A stretch of DNA of 17,594 nt from Bacteroidales bacterium UBA1725 (GCA_002315815.1 DCIN01000043.1:5154-22747), one strand, 5' to 3'. Shown: positions 6,904 through 15,724, counted from the first letter of the stretch. Program-made: numbers and translations. The notes: generated by a model not told the origin, from the sequence alone.

Positions 6904-7583
6904 TTCCTGTGGCCCATTTTCACTCTCCTCTCGGAGAGAAGTTCGGAACACCCCGTCAGGCTGGTCTGGCCAATCATCTTCGCGGAGAAGTGATTCTGGA
7001 AAAGGAGTTTTCTTCCGAAGATTGGATAAGAGGTCTCGAGGGATTCGACTACATCTGGCTTCTCTGGGGATTCAATCTTAACCAGCCGGACATCAGTGGA
7101 GATGAATGCAGTGGCCGGTATTGCTCCTGCAAAGCTACGGTTCGACCTCCCAGACTCGGCGGAAATGAAAGAGTCGGGGTATTCGCATCAAGGTCTCCAT
7201 TCAGACCCAATCCCATAGGATTGTCCTCTGTCAGGCTTGAAAAGGCGGAAGCAGGACTGCTCCACGTTCTCGGCGCCGATTTGGCTGACGGCACTCCCAT
7301 CTATGACATAAAGCCTTATCTGGAATACACCGATTCACATCAAGGCATCAGAAATGGATACGTGGACAGGACGCTCTGGGGAACTCTGCAGGTGATTATC
7401 CCGGACAGTCTCAGGGTCGCGATGGAAAAGAACGGAGAAGATGTCAGGGCACTTGCAGAAATTCTTTCTCAGGATCCCAGGCCCGGTTATCATAACGATT
7501 CTCAGAGGATCTACGGTCTCGACTTCAATGGCCACAATGTAAGGTTCAGCGTCGCGGAAGGAGTGCTTACCGTGCTTGGGTGA
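6900..7583 (+). CDS. trmO: tRNA (adenine(37)-N6)-methyltransferase TrmO
   Basis: TrmO methylates N6 of threonylcarbamoyladenosine-37 (t6A) in tRNA-Thr using S-adenosylmethionine. The 227-residue protein carries the family's hallmarks: PVAHFHSPLGEKFGTPRQ at the start, EGFDYIWLLWGF (47-58), RPPRLGG (82-88), VGVFASRSPFRPNPIGLS (about 92-109, the SAM-binding loop of the beta-barrel fold) and ADGTPIYDIKPYLEYTDS (about 129-146). The C-terminal extension with PRPGYH matches the longer, full-length TrmO form. The ATG overlaps the M23 stop (ATGA). Its last 17 nt overlap the 3' end of the minus-strand lipoprotein gene; no intrinsic terminator is visible downstream. Confidence 0.95.
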   Translation: MIPVAHFHSPLGEKFGTPRQAGLANHLRGEVILEKEFSSEDWIRGLEGFDYIWLLWGFNLNQPDISGDECSGRYCSCKATVRPPRLGGNERVGVFASRSPFRPNPIGLSSVRLEKAEAGLLHVLGADLADGTPIYDIKPYLEYTDSHQGIRNGYVDRTLWGTLQVIIPDSLRVAMEKNGEDVRALAEILSQDPRPGYHNDSQRIYGLDFNGHNVRFSVAEGVLTVLG

Positions 7584-8436
7584 TTTTCCACAGACATTCC
7601 GTCTCGGAAAACACAGTAAGTTCGGCATCCAATGACGTATTCCTCGAAAATGGAGGCAGGACGCTGCTGAAATGGCACTCCTCTCCCCTTATCCTGCAGG
7701 AAAAGTTGATTCTGGTACGTATACATCCGAGCAAGTCATCGGAGGCATCGTTGGGATATGAGAAAAGTCTGATGTCAGGATACTGGGTGAACAAGCCTAT
7801 ATCTGACGGCAGGGCAATCTTTCGGTCATCATCAGTATCTTCAACATCTTCCGTAGGACGAAAGCCGCTTTCCTGGAGTATTCCGCAGGAGGTGTTGATA
7901 CCGCTTAGCCACACTTTGGGGTTTTCGAGAAGTTCATAGCCATCCAGAGCACTGCTTATCGACACGAACCGTATGCAGGACAGCAGAGGCGAAAGGACAA
8001 GTTCTCCCTCACCTTCTCTCCTTGCGCTCATCAGCGGATGAAGATAATTCTCATCCTCGAGACTGAAGTCCATCAATGAGAGCGATTCAAGTTTTTCCAG
8101 TGCGGACAACTTGAAAGAGAAAGGAAAATCAGCTATCCCGACAACCGTCTTGACACCGAGGGCAGTAACCGTAAGGTCGATTTCCGATGGGAAACCTGAA
8201 TAGCGGCGATGCTGCTCCAGCAGTCCGGATGAATAAATGAAAATATCCAGAGAATGCGGCACAGAAGAAGAAATGCCCGAATCGGTCAGGAAGCTGAGAT
8301 GAAGTGATGTACTGTCCACGATTGCATTTCCGGATTTGTCCGGGAATGTGGTGTCAGTGAATGGGATACCGCTTCCGTTGCAGGAAGAAGCCAGCAGCAT
8401 TACAACTGCGGACCACCAAAAAGAAAGTTTGTTCAT
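7567..8436 (-). CDS. Putative surface lipoprotein, possibly fimbrillin / Mfa2-like
   Basis: The 289-residue protein has a signal peptide (MNKLSFWWSAVVMLLASSC) with lipidated Cys19. The mature protein has no catalytic motif. Its layout, with an N-terminal beta-rich part (SLDIFIYSSGLL) and a C-terminal segment LFSYPNDASDD...IRTRINFSCRIRGEE...LPPFSRNTSLDAELTV, resembles the closing strands of Bacteroidales fimbrillin or fimbrial anchor proteins, where YPN and an Arg-Asn-Thr/Ser segment before the final strand recur. I offer that family as a likely but unproven assignment; a generic beta-sandwich lipoprotein is the alternative. It is the last gene of the minus-strand unit, 16 bp after the glycosyltransferase stop, so it is probably cotranscribed with polysaccharide export genes. 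Its 3' end overlaps that of trmO by 17 nt in opposite orientation. Confidence 0.8.
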   Translation of the reverse strand: MNKLSFWWSAVVMLLASSCNGSGIPFTDTTFPDKSGNAIVDSTSLHLSFLTDSGISSSVPHSLDIFIYSSGLLEQHRRYSGFPSEIDLTVTALGVKTVVGIADFPFSFKLSALEKLESLSLMDFSLEDENYLHPLMSARREGEGELVLSPLLSCIRFVSISSALDGYELLENPKVWLSGINTSCGILQESGFRPTEDVEDTDDDRKIALPSDIGLFTQYPDIRLFSYPNDASDDLLGCIRTRINFSCRIRGEECHFSSVLPPFSRNTSLDAELTVFSETECLWKITQAR

Positions 8437-8452
8437 AGTATATCGGTATTAC

Positions 8453-9289
8453 TTATACAATGTTGCGGAATCGGTCAGGGATTTTCACTATTATTTTGAG
8501 TTCGAACATAGCCGGTTTGTTCCAAGCATAGGGCGGTCTGAAAATACTCTGGCAGATACGGCCGAAAGTTGTCCAGAAATCAAAGTCACCTGCCTTCAGA
8601 CGCGTACATAAATCTATGGTTCGGGCACGTTTCTTCATATGTGATCCCCATCCCTGATCCAGTCTGTCACGGTCAGAAAATCTTTCACGCAGCCTCGCAA
8701 GGTCAAAATAGCCGAAATGCAGCAGATAAAGGTCCTTGCCGATGTGGAAATTGTGTCCGCGAATACGATGAAAGCCTGAACCCCATACACAGGGTCTCGA
8801 CACTATCGAAGGCTTGGTGTACCGCGTGCCTATCCTGGCATAGTGACGCTGATTGAGGAAAGGCGCATCGGTGGTTATGTCGGACTCCTCCGGCAGTTTC
8901 TGACCGAAATCCAGACCAAGTGCAGAAAGACTTGTCCGGATGTTTCTGGCCGAAAGATATTCGACAAGGGATTGACCCAAAGCCGGATCGACTACTACGA
9001 ACTCGTCGGCATCGACACCAATCACGAGGTCATAGCCTGTGCGAAGAAGCTCCGCAGCCTTGTCGGAAAGGAACTTGAGCCTTCCTTTCTCTGCGGCCAC
9101 CACATGATTTCCGATTTTCTCGTGCAACTGAGTATGGGTGCCTTTGCAGAAATCTGCGACAGTCTGATCCGTCCCGTCAAAAAAGATGTAAAGATTCTCC
9201 ATTCCAAGCTGCGAGCCGTAGTACTCGACCCACTTTCGAAGGTAGAAATCATCGTTACGGACCATAGTGAGGGCAGCAATCCGTTTCAT
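8453..9289 (-). CDS. Family 2-like glycosyltransferase (Glyco_tranf_2_4 type)
   Basis: The 278-residue protein begins MKRIAALTMVRNDDFYLRKW, with the pattern of GT-A enzymes of the Glyco_tranf_2_4 group (M-R-N-E/D near the start, then a Trp/Tyr helix, then IFFDGTDQ). Residues 92-97, VDADEF, hold the metal- and nucleotide-sugar-binding DxD (Asp93, Asp95). The later segment with GSGFHRIRGHNF and LLHFGYFDLARLRERF is also typical of that group. No transmembrane segment or signal peptide is visible, so it is a cytosolic or membrane-associated enzyme that probably adds a sugar to a glycan or lipid precursor; donor and acceptor are unknown. Its ATG overlaps the uvrA stop by 4 nt (ATGA) and it follows wzz and the exporter gene, which suggests a role in surface polysaccharide synthesis. 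Confidence 0.87.
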   Translation of the reverse strand: MKRIAALTMVRNDDFYLRKWVEYYGSQLGMENLYIFFDGTDQTVADFCKGTHTQLHEKIGNHVVAAEKGRLKFLSDKAAELLRTGYDLVIGVDADEFVVVDPALGQSLVEYLSARNIRTSLSALGLDFGQKLPEESDITTDAPFLNQRHYARIGTRYTKPSIVSRPCVWGSGFHRIRGHNFHIGKDLYLLHFGYFDLARLRERFSDRDRLDQGWGSHMKKRARTIDLCTRLKAGDFDFWTTFGRICQSIFRPPYAWNKPAMFELKIIVKIPDRFRNIV

Positions 9290-12069
9290 AATTTACAATA
9301 TTGTGCTGTGAAAGTTCCGGCACCTGCGAGTTCTTTCACGGTGCCTTGAAAAACAATTTCTCCACCTCTGTCGCCTGCGTCAGGTCCCAGATCGATAATC
9401 CAGTCCGCCGAGCGGATAACGTCCTGATTGTGTTCCACGACCACAAGGCTGTGCCCGGCATCCAACAATGAATCGAAAGTCTTGAGCAGCTTTTCCACGT
9501 CGCGGAAGTGCAGACCGGTCGTAGGTTCATCGAAAATGAACATTATCTTGTCAGTTTTCCTGTCGGGAGAACTGAGAGAAAGAAAAGAAGCCAGTTTGAT
9601 GCGCTGGCTTTCGCCTCCTGACAGAGTGGAACTGCTCTGCCCCAACTTGATGTAGCCCAGACCGACTTGCTGCAGTGGACGCAACTTGGCAGCCACGCTC
9701 TGTGCAGTCTCTTCCGTACCCAGGGAAAAGAATTCTACGGCCTCGTCAATGGTCAGGTTCAGAATGTCATCAATGTTCTTACCTCTGTAACGCACATCCA
9801 GAATCTCAGGTTTGAAACGTTTGCCGCCGCATTCTTCGCAGACCATCTGAACGTCGGACATAAACTGCATCTCAATCTTGACCACGCCTTCACCCTGACA
9901 TTCCGGACAACGTCCGCCGTCGGTATTGAAGCTGAAACAGTTGGGGCCGAAGCCGTTTATTTTGGCAGATTGCTGGCAGGACATCAGTTCCCTGATGTCA
10001 TCATAGGCCTTCAGATAGGTCACGGCGTTGGAACGGCTGCTCCTGCCTATCGGATTCTGGTCAATATATTCCACTCTTGTGATGCGGTCCAGATTGCCGC
10101 TCAGACCGCGGAACACTCCGGGCAAATCTCCGGCATCGTTGAATCTGCGATATAGGGCAGGATAAAGAATGTCACTCACGAGACTGGACTTTCCGGAACC
10201 GCTCACCCCGCTCACAACGCACAGGACATTCAGCGGAAAACGGGCATTGATGTCCTTGAGATTATGTTCCATCGCGCCCTCCACCGTGATGCAGTATTGC
10301 CAGGGGCGGACTTGCCGTTCATATCTCTTTATCGTTCCATTCAGGTATTTGAGCGTCAATGACTTGTCAGACGGTACCACTTCCCCGCCGTTCACACCGG
10401 CATCCGGACCCATATCTATGAGTACATCGGCGGCCCGAATGATATCCTCGTCGTGTTCCACTACTATCACGGTATTGCCAATGTCCCTGAGTCTGCGAAG
10501 GACGTTTATCAGCCTGCCGGTATCTCTGGGATGCAGACCTACCGAAGGCTCATCGAGAATATACATAGAACCGACGAGACTGGATCCGAGAGCAGTTACA
10601 AGATTGATTCTCTGGCTCTCTCCACCAGACAGAGTATTGCAGGCACGGTTCAGGGTGAGATAAGATAGTCCGACATCCCTGATGCAAACAAGTCCGGACA
10701 ATATCCCCGAAAGCGGTTCGGCTACTATGCTGCGTTCAGTGTCAGAAAGTTCGAGCGTCTCAAAAAAGTTTATTGCCTCGTCCACATTCATCCGGAGTAT
10801 GTCATCGATGGTCTTCCCTCCGACTTTGACCCAGAGAGCCTCCTTGCGCAGACGGCTGCCACGGCACTCGTGACAGCAGGTCTTCCCGCTGAACCGGCTC
10901 AGCATATACCTGAACTGAATCTTATACCTCTGAGTCTCCACCCAGTCGAAGAATTCACTGATACCGATGAGTCTTGTCTGATCGTCGGGATTCGAACAAT
11001 TCCTGTCTCCGTTCCATATCAGTTCACGCTTCTTGTCAGGAATATTGCAGTAGGGGCAGAAAATATCTATTCCATAGCGTGATGCCACTTCCACCAGACG
11101 ATTCTTGAACCAGCCCATCTTCTCTCCTCTCCAACAGGCTATGGCCCCGTCATAAATGCTTTTGCTCTTGTCCGGAATCACAAGGTCTTCGCTCACGCCT
11201 ATTATCTTTCCAAGTCCTCCGCATACGGGGCAGGCGCCCAAGGGGCTGTTGAAAGAGAAAAGGCATTCATCAGGTTCTTGAAAAATGATTCCGTCCAGTT
11301 CGAAACGAGTGGAGAAAGACCGGAAAACACCTCCGTTTTCAACATACATCCTCCCATTGCCACGGCTGAAAGCGTTCGATACGGAGGACTGCAGGCGGGG
11401 AAGATCAACTTCCTCCTCCGATAACGAATCAGGAAATCTGAATCTGTCCACAAGCAGATATGCCTCCTTCGGATATGAATCCATCTGCAAAACATCATCA
11501 ATCTTCACTGGAGACCCCACGGCGAAAAGCCTGCTGTAACCCTCCTCCTTCAGAGCAAGAAGAAGTTCTGTACAATCTTCACGGTCAGACCATCCGATAT
11601 CGGAAAGAATATGCGAAACCCCACGGAGACCAAGTATGTAATTGACTACATCCTTCTCGTTGTCTTTGTGGACCTCACGGCCGGATATCGGAGAAAAAGT
11701 GTGTCCGACACGCGAAAAGACGAGACGAAGAAAATCGTATATTTCCGTGGTGGTGGCTACGGTGGACCGCGGATTCCTGGTGCTGACCTTCTGTTCTATG
11801 GCGACAGCAGGAGGTATGCCCTCAATGCTGTCCACATCGGGCTTGCTCATACGTCCAAGAAACTGACGGGCATAGGACGAAAGGCTTTCCGCAAAACGCC
11901 GCTGTCCCTCTGCAAAAAGGGTGTCGAACGCCAGCGATGACTTGCCCGAACCGGACACTCCGGTTATGACGACAAACTTGTCTCGGGGAATCTCAAGAGA
12001 AAGGTTCTTGAGATTGTTGACTCTGGCTCCCCTTATTATTATCTTTTCCTGTTTTTCCAATTCAGTCAT
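9286..12069 (-). CDS. uvrA: Excinuclease ABC subunit A (UvrA)
   Basis: UvrA is the damage-recognition ATPase of nucleotide excision repair, working as a dimer with UvrB. From the second ATG of an ATGATG pair (12069) it has 927 residues, normal for the family. Both ABC halves are complete: Walker A GVSGSGKSS at 37-45 and again at 621-629, signature LSGGESQRI at 480-488 and 816-824, and Walker B segments YILDEPSVGLHP (about 503-514) and FIFDEPTTGLHF (about 844-855). Paired zinc-binding cysteines occur at 280/283 and about 338/341 with 399/402 in the first half, and 721/724 with 744/747 in the second. An in-frame extension to 12198 exists but its residues lie in wzz and resemble no UvrA. The first ATG (12072) is an alternative start; AGAGGGG sits 4-7 nt upstream. 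The start overlaps the wzz stop and the stop overlaps the glycosyltransferase start, so it is embedded in a polysaccharide operon. Confidence 0.98.
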   Translation of the reverse strand: MTELEKQEKIIIRGARVNNLKNLSLEIPRDKFVVITGVSGSGKSSLAFDTLFAEGQRRFAESLSSYARQFLGRMSKPDVDSIEGIPPAVAIEQKVSTRNPRSTVATTTEIYDFLRLVFSRVGHTFSPISGREVHKDNEKDVVNYILGLRGVSHILSDIGWSDREDCTELLLALKEEGYSRLFAVGSPVKIDDVLQMDSYPKEAYLLVDRFRFPDSLSEEEVDLPRLQSSVSNAFSRGNGRMYVENGGVFRSFSTRFELDGIIFQEPDECLFSFNSPLGACPVCGGLGKIIGVSEDLVIPDKSKSIYDGAIACWRGEKMGWFKNRLVEVASRYGIDIFCPYCNIPDKKRELIWNGDRNCSNPDDQTRLIGISEFFDWVETQRYKIQFRYMLSRFSGKTCCHECRGSRLRKEALWVKVGGKTIDDILRMNVDEAINFFETLELSDTERSIVAEPLSGILSGLVCIRDVGLSYLTLNRACNTLSGGESQRINLVTALGSSLVGSMYILDEPSVGLHPRDTGRLINVLRRLRDIGNTVIVVEHDEDIIRAADVLIDMGPDAGVNGGEVVPSDKSLTLKYLNGTIKRYERQVRPWQYCITVEGAMEHNLKDINARFPLNVLCVVSGVSGSGKSSLVSDILYPALYRRFNDAGDLPGVFRGLSGNLDRITRVEYIDQNPIGRSSRSNAVTYLKAYDDIRELMSCQQSAKINGFGPNCFSFNTDGGRCPECQGEGVVKIEMQFMSDVQMVCEECGGKRFKPEILDVRYRGKNIDDILNLTIDEAVEFFSLGTEETAQSVAAKLRPLQQVGLGYIKLGQSSSTLSGGESQRIKLASFLSLSSPDRKTDKIMFIFDEPTTGLHFRDVEKLLKTFDSLLDAGHSLVVVEHNQDVIRSADWIIDLGPDAGDRGGEIVFQGTVKELAGAGTFTAQYCKL

Positions 12070-13183
12070 CATCCCGCCCCTCTGAACGCAGGAAAGACTT
12101 GAGCCTGTCGAAACCGTCCCTTCCCCAGGCAACCCAAAGACAAGACAGGATGAAACCGAGGAAAATGAATATGGCCAGAATCTTAAAACCGGATTCATTA
12201 TCCAGAACCGGCACGGTAGGCGGCTGGAGTACGGCGCATACGGGTGTCTCCCTCTGAACCTGTGCCTTGGACATCTGAACCTGCTGGGCGCAGGAGTTGT
12301 AAAGCTGGAACTTGAGACTCATCTCGTTCTGGAGACGCTCCTGCTCCGTCATCACGCTCTTTCGAACAACACCTTGATTCGCATCGACATAGCGTGCATA
12401 GCGCTGCTGAGCCAGTTCATAGTCAGCTTTTGCCTCCTCGCAAAGACGCTCATAATAGACGAGGTCATTGCGGGACTTGCCGGTTCGGTAATCGGTGATG
12501 AACTGCTTTAGACCAGAAATGATGGTATCAGACAACTGTTTGGCTATCACAGGATTCTGGTCAGTGACGTAGAGTGTGACAACATTCGATTTCTTATCTA
12601 CTGAAACAAATATGTCATCTCTCATCCTATTGATCATCTTCATCTGCCTTCGGGTGAGATGTTCTGAGTCCAGTTCCCCCATAGGAGTAAAGCCCTTGAC
12701 CGGTTCTTCTTCAGACGGCAGGAAGAGTCCTATGCCCCAACCAATAAGCTTGCCGGGAAACGACACTATCGGACCGTACCACGACTTATTCTGGCAATTC
12801 AGACGATACTCGAAATAGTTGCAACGAATGGAATCCTTCTTGTATCTGGCATCCACAGGCATAGTGAAAAGTGCAGACATAAAAGATTCCGATGATACGA
12901 TATCCGGATACAATTCGGGAGAAATGGCATCCGAAGTGGATGTCATACTGTTGAGATTGATGCCGGCAAGGTTGGCAAGAGAACTCAAATTACCGGCGGA
13001 AGCCCTGCCGCCGGCATATTCCGGAGCCATTTTTGACACCACCGTGTAGGTGCTGACCACGCTGAATGCGACAATCAAGCCTGCAACGGCCGCAATTATT
13101 GTCGATATAGCTATCAACTTTCTCTCGGCAAGAAGCTTGCGGGCCAGTTTCTTCCAGTCTATATTTACGGAATTGTCTTCCAT
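12062..13183 (-). CDS. Wzz-type polysaccharide chain-length regulator / co-polymerase
   Basis: The 373-residue protein has the topology of polysaccharide co-polymerases: a short cytosolic N-terminus, TM1 at about 24-43 (IAISTIIAAVAGLIVAFSVV), a large periplasmic part with long helices around residues 230-315 predicted to be coiled coil, a proline motif before the second membrane segment (LQPPTVPVLDNESG), TM2 at about 335-353, and a short basic/acidic tail. There is no tyrosine-kinase domain, so it is the kinase-free Wzz type. Such proteins form oligomers in the inner membrane that set chain length and link to the outer-membrane exporter. It starts 5 bp after the exporter gene's stop. Its last codons (GAT GAT GAC TGA) contain the uvrA start, giving an overlap of 8 or 11 nt. 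Confidence 0.92.
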   Translation of the reverse strand: MEDNSVNIDWKKLARKLLAERKLIAISTIIAAVAGLIVAFSVVSTYTVVSKMAPEYAGGRASAGNLSSLANLAGINLNSMTSTSDAISPELYPDIVSSESFMSALFTMPVDARYKKDSIRCNYFEYRLNCQNKSWYGPIVSFPGKLIGWGIGLFLPSEEEPVKGFTPMGELDSEHLTRRQMKMINRMRDDIFVSVDKKSNVVTLYVTDQNPVIAKQLSDTIISGLKQFITDYRTGKSRNDLVYYERLCEEAKADYELAQQRYARYVDANQGVVRKSVMTEQERLQNEMSLKFQLYNSCAQQVQMSKAQVQRETPVCAVLQPPTVPVLDNESGFKILAIFIFLGFILSCLWVAWGRDGFDRLKSFLRSEGRDDD

Positions 13184-13188
13184 AGTCC

Positions 13189-15687
13189 TTAATTTCTGTT
13201 TACTATGTTCAAGAGAGTCACCATCATAGTGGCGAGAGAAGTGGTGGTGGTTCCTATGCTGAGTATCTCGGATGCGCTGATGGTCCGTCTCTCCGGCCTG
13301 GCAGGAATGATAATCTCGCAGCCGGGTTCAAGTTTGGAATTGGCTCCCTTGCAGACCCTGCCGTTCTGATAAACCACATACAACTTGCTGCGTCTGGCCT
13401 TCTCGGTGAATCCACCGGCCATCGAAATATAATGACTTATCGGTTGCCCATCAGTATATATGACCGTGTTGGGGTAAAGGACTTCTCCCTTGATGGCAAC
13501 GGTTCCGGAATTTTCCGGTATGCTGAGCAAATCCCCTTCGCGCAGTATTATGTCATCGTCAGAGCCGGGATTGCTCAGAGCTTTCCCGAAATCAACTGCG
13601 ATGGTGTAGGTCGATTGGACTGCAAACTTGCTCAGATTGGAAGTGTCTTTGACAGACTCACGCCTGCCACTTTCCTCGACAGTTTTGGACGCTGCGTTCA
13701 TACGGGCCAGTTCAAGGGATGACCTGGCGACATCGAGTTCCTCTTCTGTCATACGGCGGGTGAGTTTGGCTCCCCGAAGATAAGCCTTGGAAGTGATACC
13801 ACCGGCACGTGTGATTATGCTTGAAAGCCTCTCGCCCTTGGTTTGCAATACATATTGCCCCGGGAAAACCACTTCTCCTTCCGCCGTCACAAACTGCTGG
13901 GGCATATATGATGGACTGCGTCTGACAGACACAACGTCATAGGGTTCAAGGTAGAAACTGTCTGCTCCGTCAATCGCAAGGCCGTCCTTTATGGAGAAGG
14001 AAAAGGATTTGCCTATTTCGTTGGACACTTCCAGACTGTAGGGATCCACTATGCGACGGGAAACATCGACCTTTGACATCGATGCACCGTCCAGAAGACC
14101 GCCAGCCATAACGATAAGGTCCTCAACAGTGGTGTTCTCACGGAAATTGAAGACACCGGGAGACAATACCAACCCGTTGATGGTGAGAGTGCCACGAGGA
14201 TTTATCTCATACTTGCCGTAAACTGTGAGTACATCTCCTCTCTGGAGTGGGATATCGGGTATGGTACCTTTGAGTACTGCACCGATGTCCACGGATACAG
14301 TCTCCATACTCAGGTCGTCACTATACCTGCGGATAACGGCACGGTTAAGGAATGCGTCCTCCTTCAGACCTCCTGCTGCCGCCACAAGTTCTGCGACAGT
14401 ATTTACCATCCCAAGTTCGTAATACCCTGGATTAATGACGAATCCTTTGATTACCAATCTATTTGAATAATCCTGAACGTCATTTCCTACAGTAATTGCA
14501 TCTCCGTCGCAAAGAGTCACAGAATAATTGTTGGAGACGGAAGCCGTAAGAATCTTTCTTTCATGCCCCGAGGTGCGAAGAACGCTGACATTGTCCGTAA
14601 ATGCATTGCCGGCGAATCCTCCGGCATAGGAAATGAGGTCGGCAACTGTCTCCCCTTCCTTCATTTCGTAGGTCATAGGGCGTTTTACTCCCCCGTCCAC
14701 AGTCACCAGACTGACGTATGCGGGGACGATAATCACATCACCATCCTGCAGGCGGACATCGCTTTCCGAAGTTCCGTTGAAAAGATAGCCGTAGATATCG
14801 ACCGAGGCAATCTTTCTGGAACCACGTACTACCTGAATCGCTCGAAGGGAGCCGGTGTCCGTCACTCCCCCTGCTGCATAGAGAGCAGTGAAAACGGTGG
14901 AGAATGAAGACAGCCGGTATGCTCCGGGATAGTTCACGTCACCCATCACATTCACCTGGATGGTGCGTATTGCCCCCAAGGTCACGCTCACGTCAGAATT
15001 AGCTCCTTGAATACCGGAATATTTGGCGGACAATACCTTGCGTATTTTGGCCGCAGCCTCAGCTATGGTGAGTCCGGACAGATATACAGGGCCGATCTGA
15101 CTGATTGAAATACGGCCTTCCGGCGAAATGACCTGTGAGATTCTGGCCTCATTATAACCCCAGATGTCTATGATTACCTCATCACCGGGACCGAGCTTGT
15201 AATCCTCAGGAGTCGGAATGTTCTCGTTTGGTTCGAAGGACAGTCCCCCGTTCTTGGGGGCGAATACATCGTGGCCGAACACCTTGATTTTGTCGTTTGG
15301 AGACAGAGCTTGTCCCGATGCTGCATTGGCTTTGGAAAACTCATCGGCAGAGAACGGGGCAAAGTCAGAAGAACTGGTGGACGGATAGTCGGATGCAGAA
15401 GTACTTACAGACTGGCTCTGGCGTGCATTCCGGGTAAGTAGGCTCTCTTTTGGATCGGAACTTAGAGAGGCTGTAGCCCCCGAATACTGATCCTTGATTC
15501 TTCTGGCCTGTGTTGCATTCAAGCCTCTGGCAAGCAGTTCGCGGGTGATTTCGTCCTGACTCTTTCCGGATTTGACACCTGACTTGACATATTCAACCAC
15601 TTGAGCGTCCGTCATCTGCGAGTAGAGTTCGGCAGGCAGGATGCACAGCAGCGCAAATGCAATTATGGAAATTTTCTTCATATTCAT
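13189..15687 (-). CDS. Outer-membrane polysaccharide export protein, Wza-like, with multiple SLBB repeats
   Basis: The 832-residue protein has a cleavable signal peptide (MNMKKISIIAFALLCILPAELYSQ) without a lipobox. Residues 25-68 form the helical module seen in Bacteroidota homologues (VVEYVKSGVKSGKSQDEI). A Ser-rich linker (70-125) leads to the Poly_export domain at about 164-240 (YKLGPGDEVIIDIWGYNEA; SPEGRISISQIGPV). Then come six SLBB-like beta-grasp units with starts near 244, 327, 411, 501, 599 and 729, each with a V-x-G-x-V-x-x-P-G-like strand and an ending AGG. A hydrophobic C-terminal helix (SLATMMVTLLNIV) could cross the outer membrane as in Wza. E. coli Wza, with about 380 residues, is much shorter. 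The protein should form the export channel partnered by the Wzz-type gene 5 bp downstream. The Met three codons in (15681) is an alternative start. Confidence 0.93.
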   Translation of the reverse strand: MNMKKISIIAFALLCILPAELYSQMTDAQVVEYVKSGVKSGKSQDEITRELLARGLNATQARRIKDQYSGATASLSSDPKESLLTRNARQSQSVSTSASDYPSTSSSDFAPFSADEFSKANAASGQALSPNDKIKVFGHDVFAPKNGGLSFEPNENIPTPEDYKLGPGDEVIIDIWGYNEARISQVISPEGRISISQIGPVYLSGLTIAEAAAKIRKVLSAKYSGIQGANSDVSVTLGAIRTIQVNVMGDVNYPGAYRLSSFSTVFTALYAAGGVTDTGSLRAIQVVRGSRKIASVDIYGYLFNGTSESDVRLQDGDVIIVPAYVSLVTVDGGVKRPMTYEMKEGETVADLISYAGGFAGNAFTDNVSVLRTSGHERKILTASVSNNYSVTLCDGDAITVGNDVQDYSNRLVIKGFVINPGYYELGMVNTVAELVAAAGGLKEDAFLNRAVIRRYSDDLSMETVSVDIGAVLKGTIPDIPLQRGDVLTVYGKYEINPRGTLTINGLVLSPGVFNFRENTTVEDLIVMAGGLLDGASMSKVDVSRRIVDPYSLEVSNEIGKSFSFSIKDGLAIDGADSFYLEPYDVVSVRRSPSYMPQQFVTAEGEVVFPGQYVLQTKGERLSSIITRAGGITSKAYLRGAKLTRRMTEEELDVARSSLELARMNAASKTVEESGRRESVKDTSNLSKFAVQSTYTIAVDFGKALSNPGSDDDIILREGDLLSIPENSGTVAIKGEVLYPNTVIYTDGQPISHYISMAGGFTEKARRSKLYVVYQNGRVCKGANSKLEPGCEIIIPARPERRTISASEILSIGTTTTSLATMMVTLLNIVNRN

Positions 15688-15716
15688 ATAAATCTTCCAA
15701 ATTTACAATCAAAAAA

Positions 15717-15724
15717 CAAAGGTA
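15717..15724 (-). promoter_or_regulatory. -7 element of probable exporter-operon promoter
   Basis: The minus strand reads TACCTTTG, an exact TAnnTTTG match and identical to the -7 element of tRNA-Val. It is 30 bp upstream of the exporter ATG. A second match, TAAATTTG (15705-15698), with a TTG 20 bp upstream, lies so close to the ATG that the transcript would be nearly leaderless. I prefer the first. No clear TTG stands 19-21 bp upstream of it, so it may need an activator. Confidence 0.55.

Noticed and set aside
12070..12198. N-terminal extension of UvrA to an upstream Met
   Set aside because: The extra 43 residues overlap the wzz coding end, have no UvrA similarity, and the ATGATG pair at 12067-12072 gives the normal family start with a purine-rich site before it.
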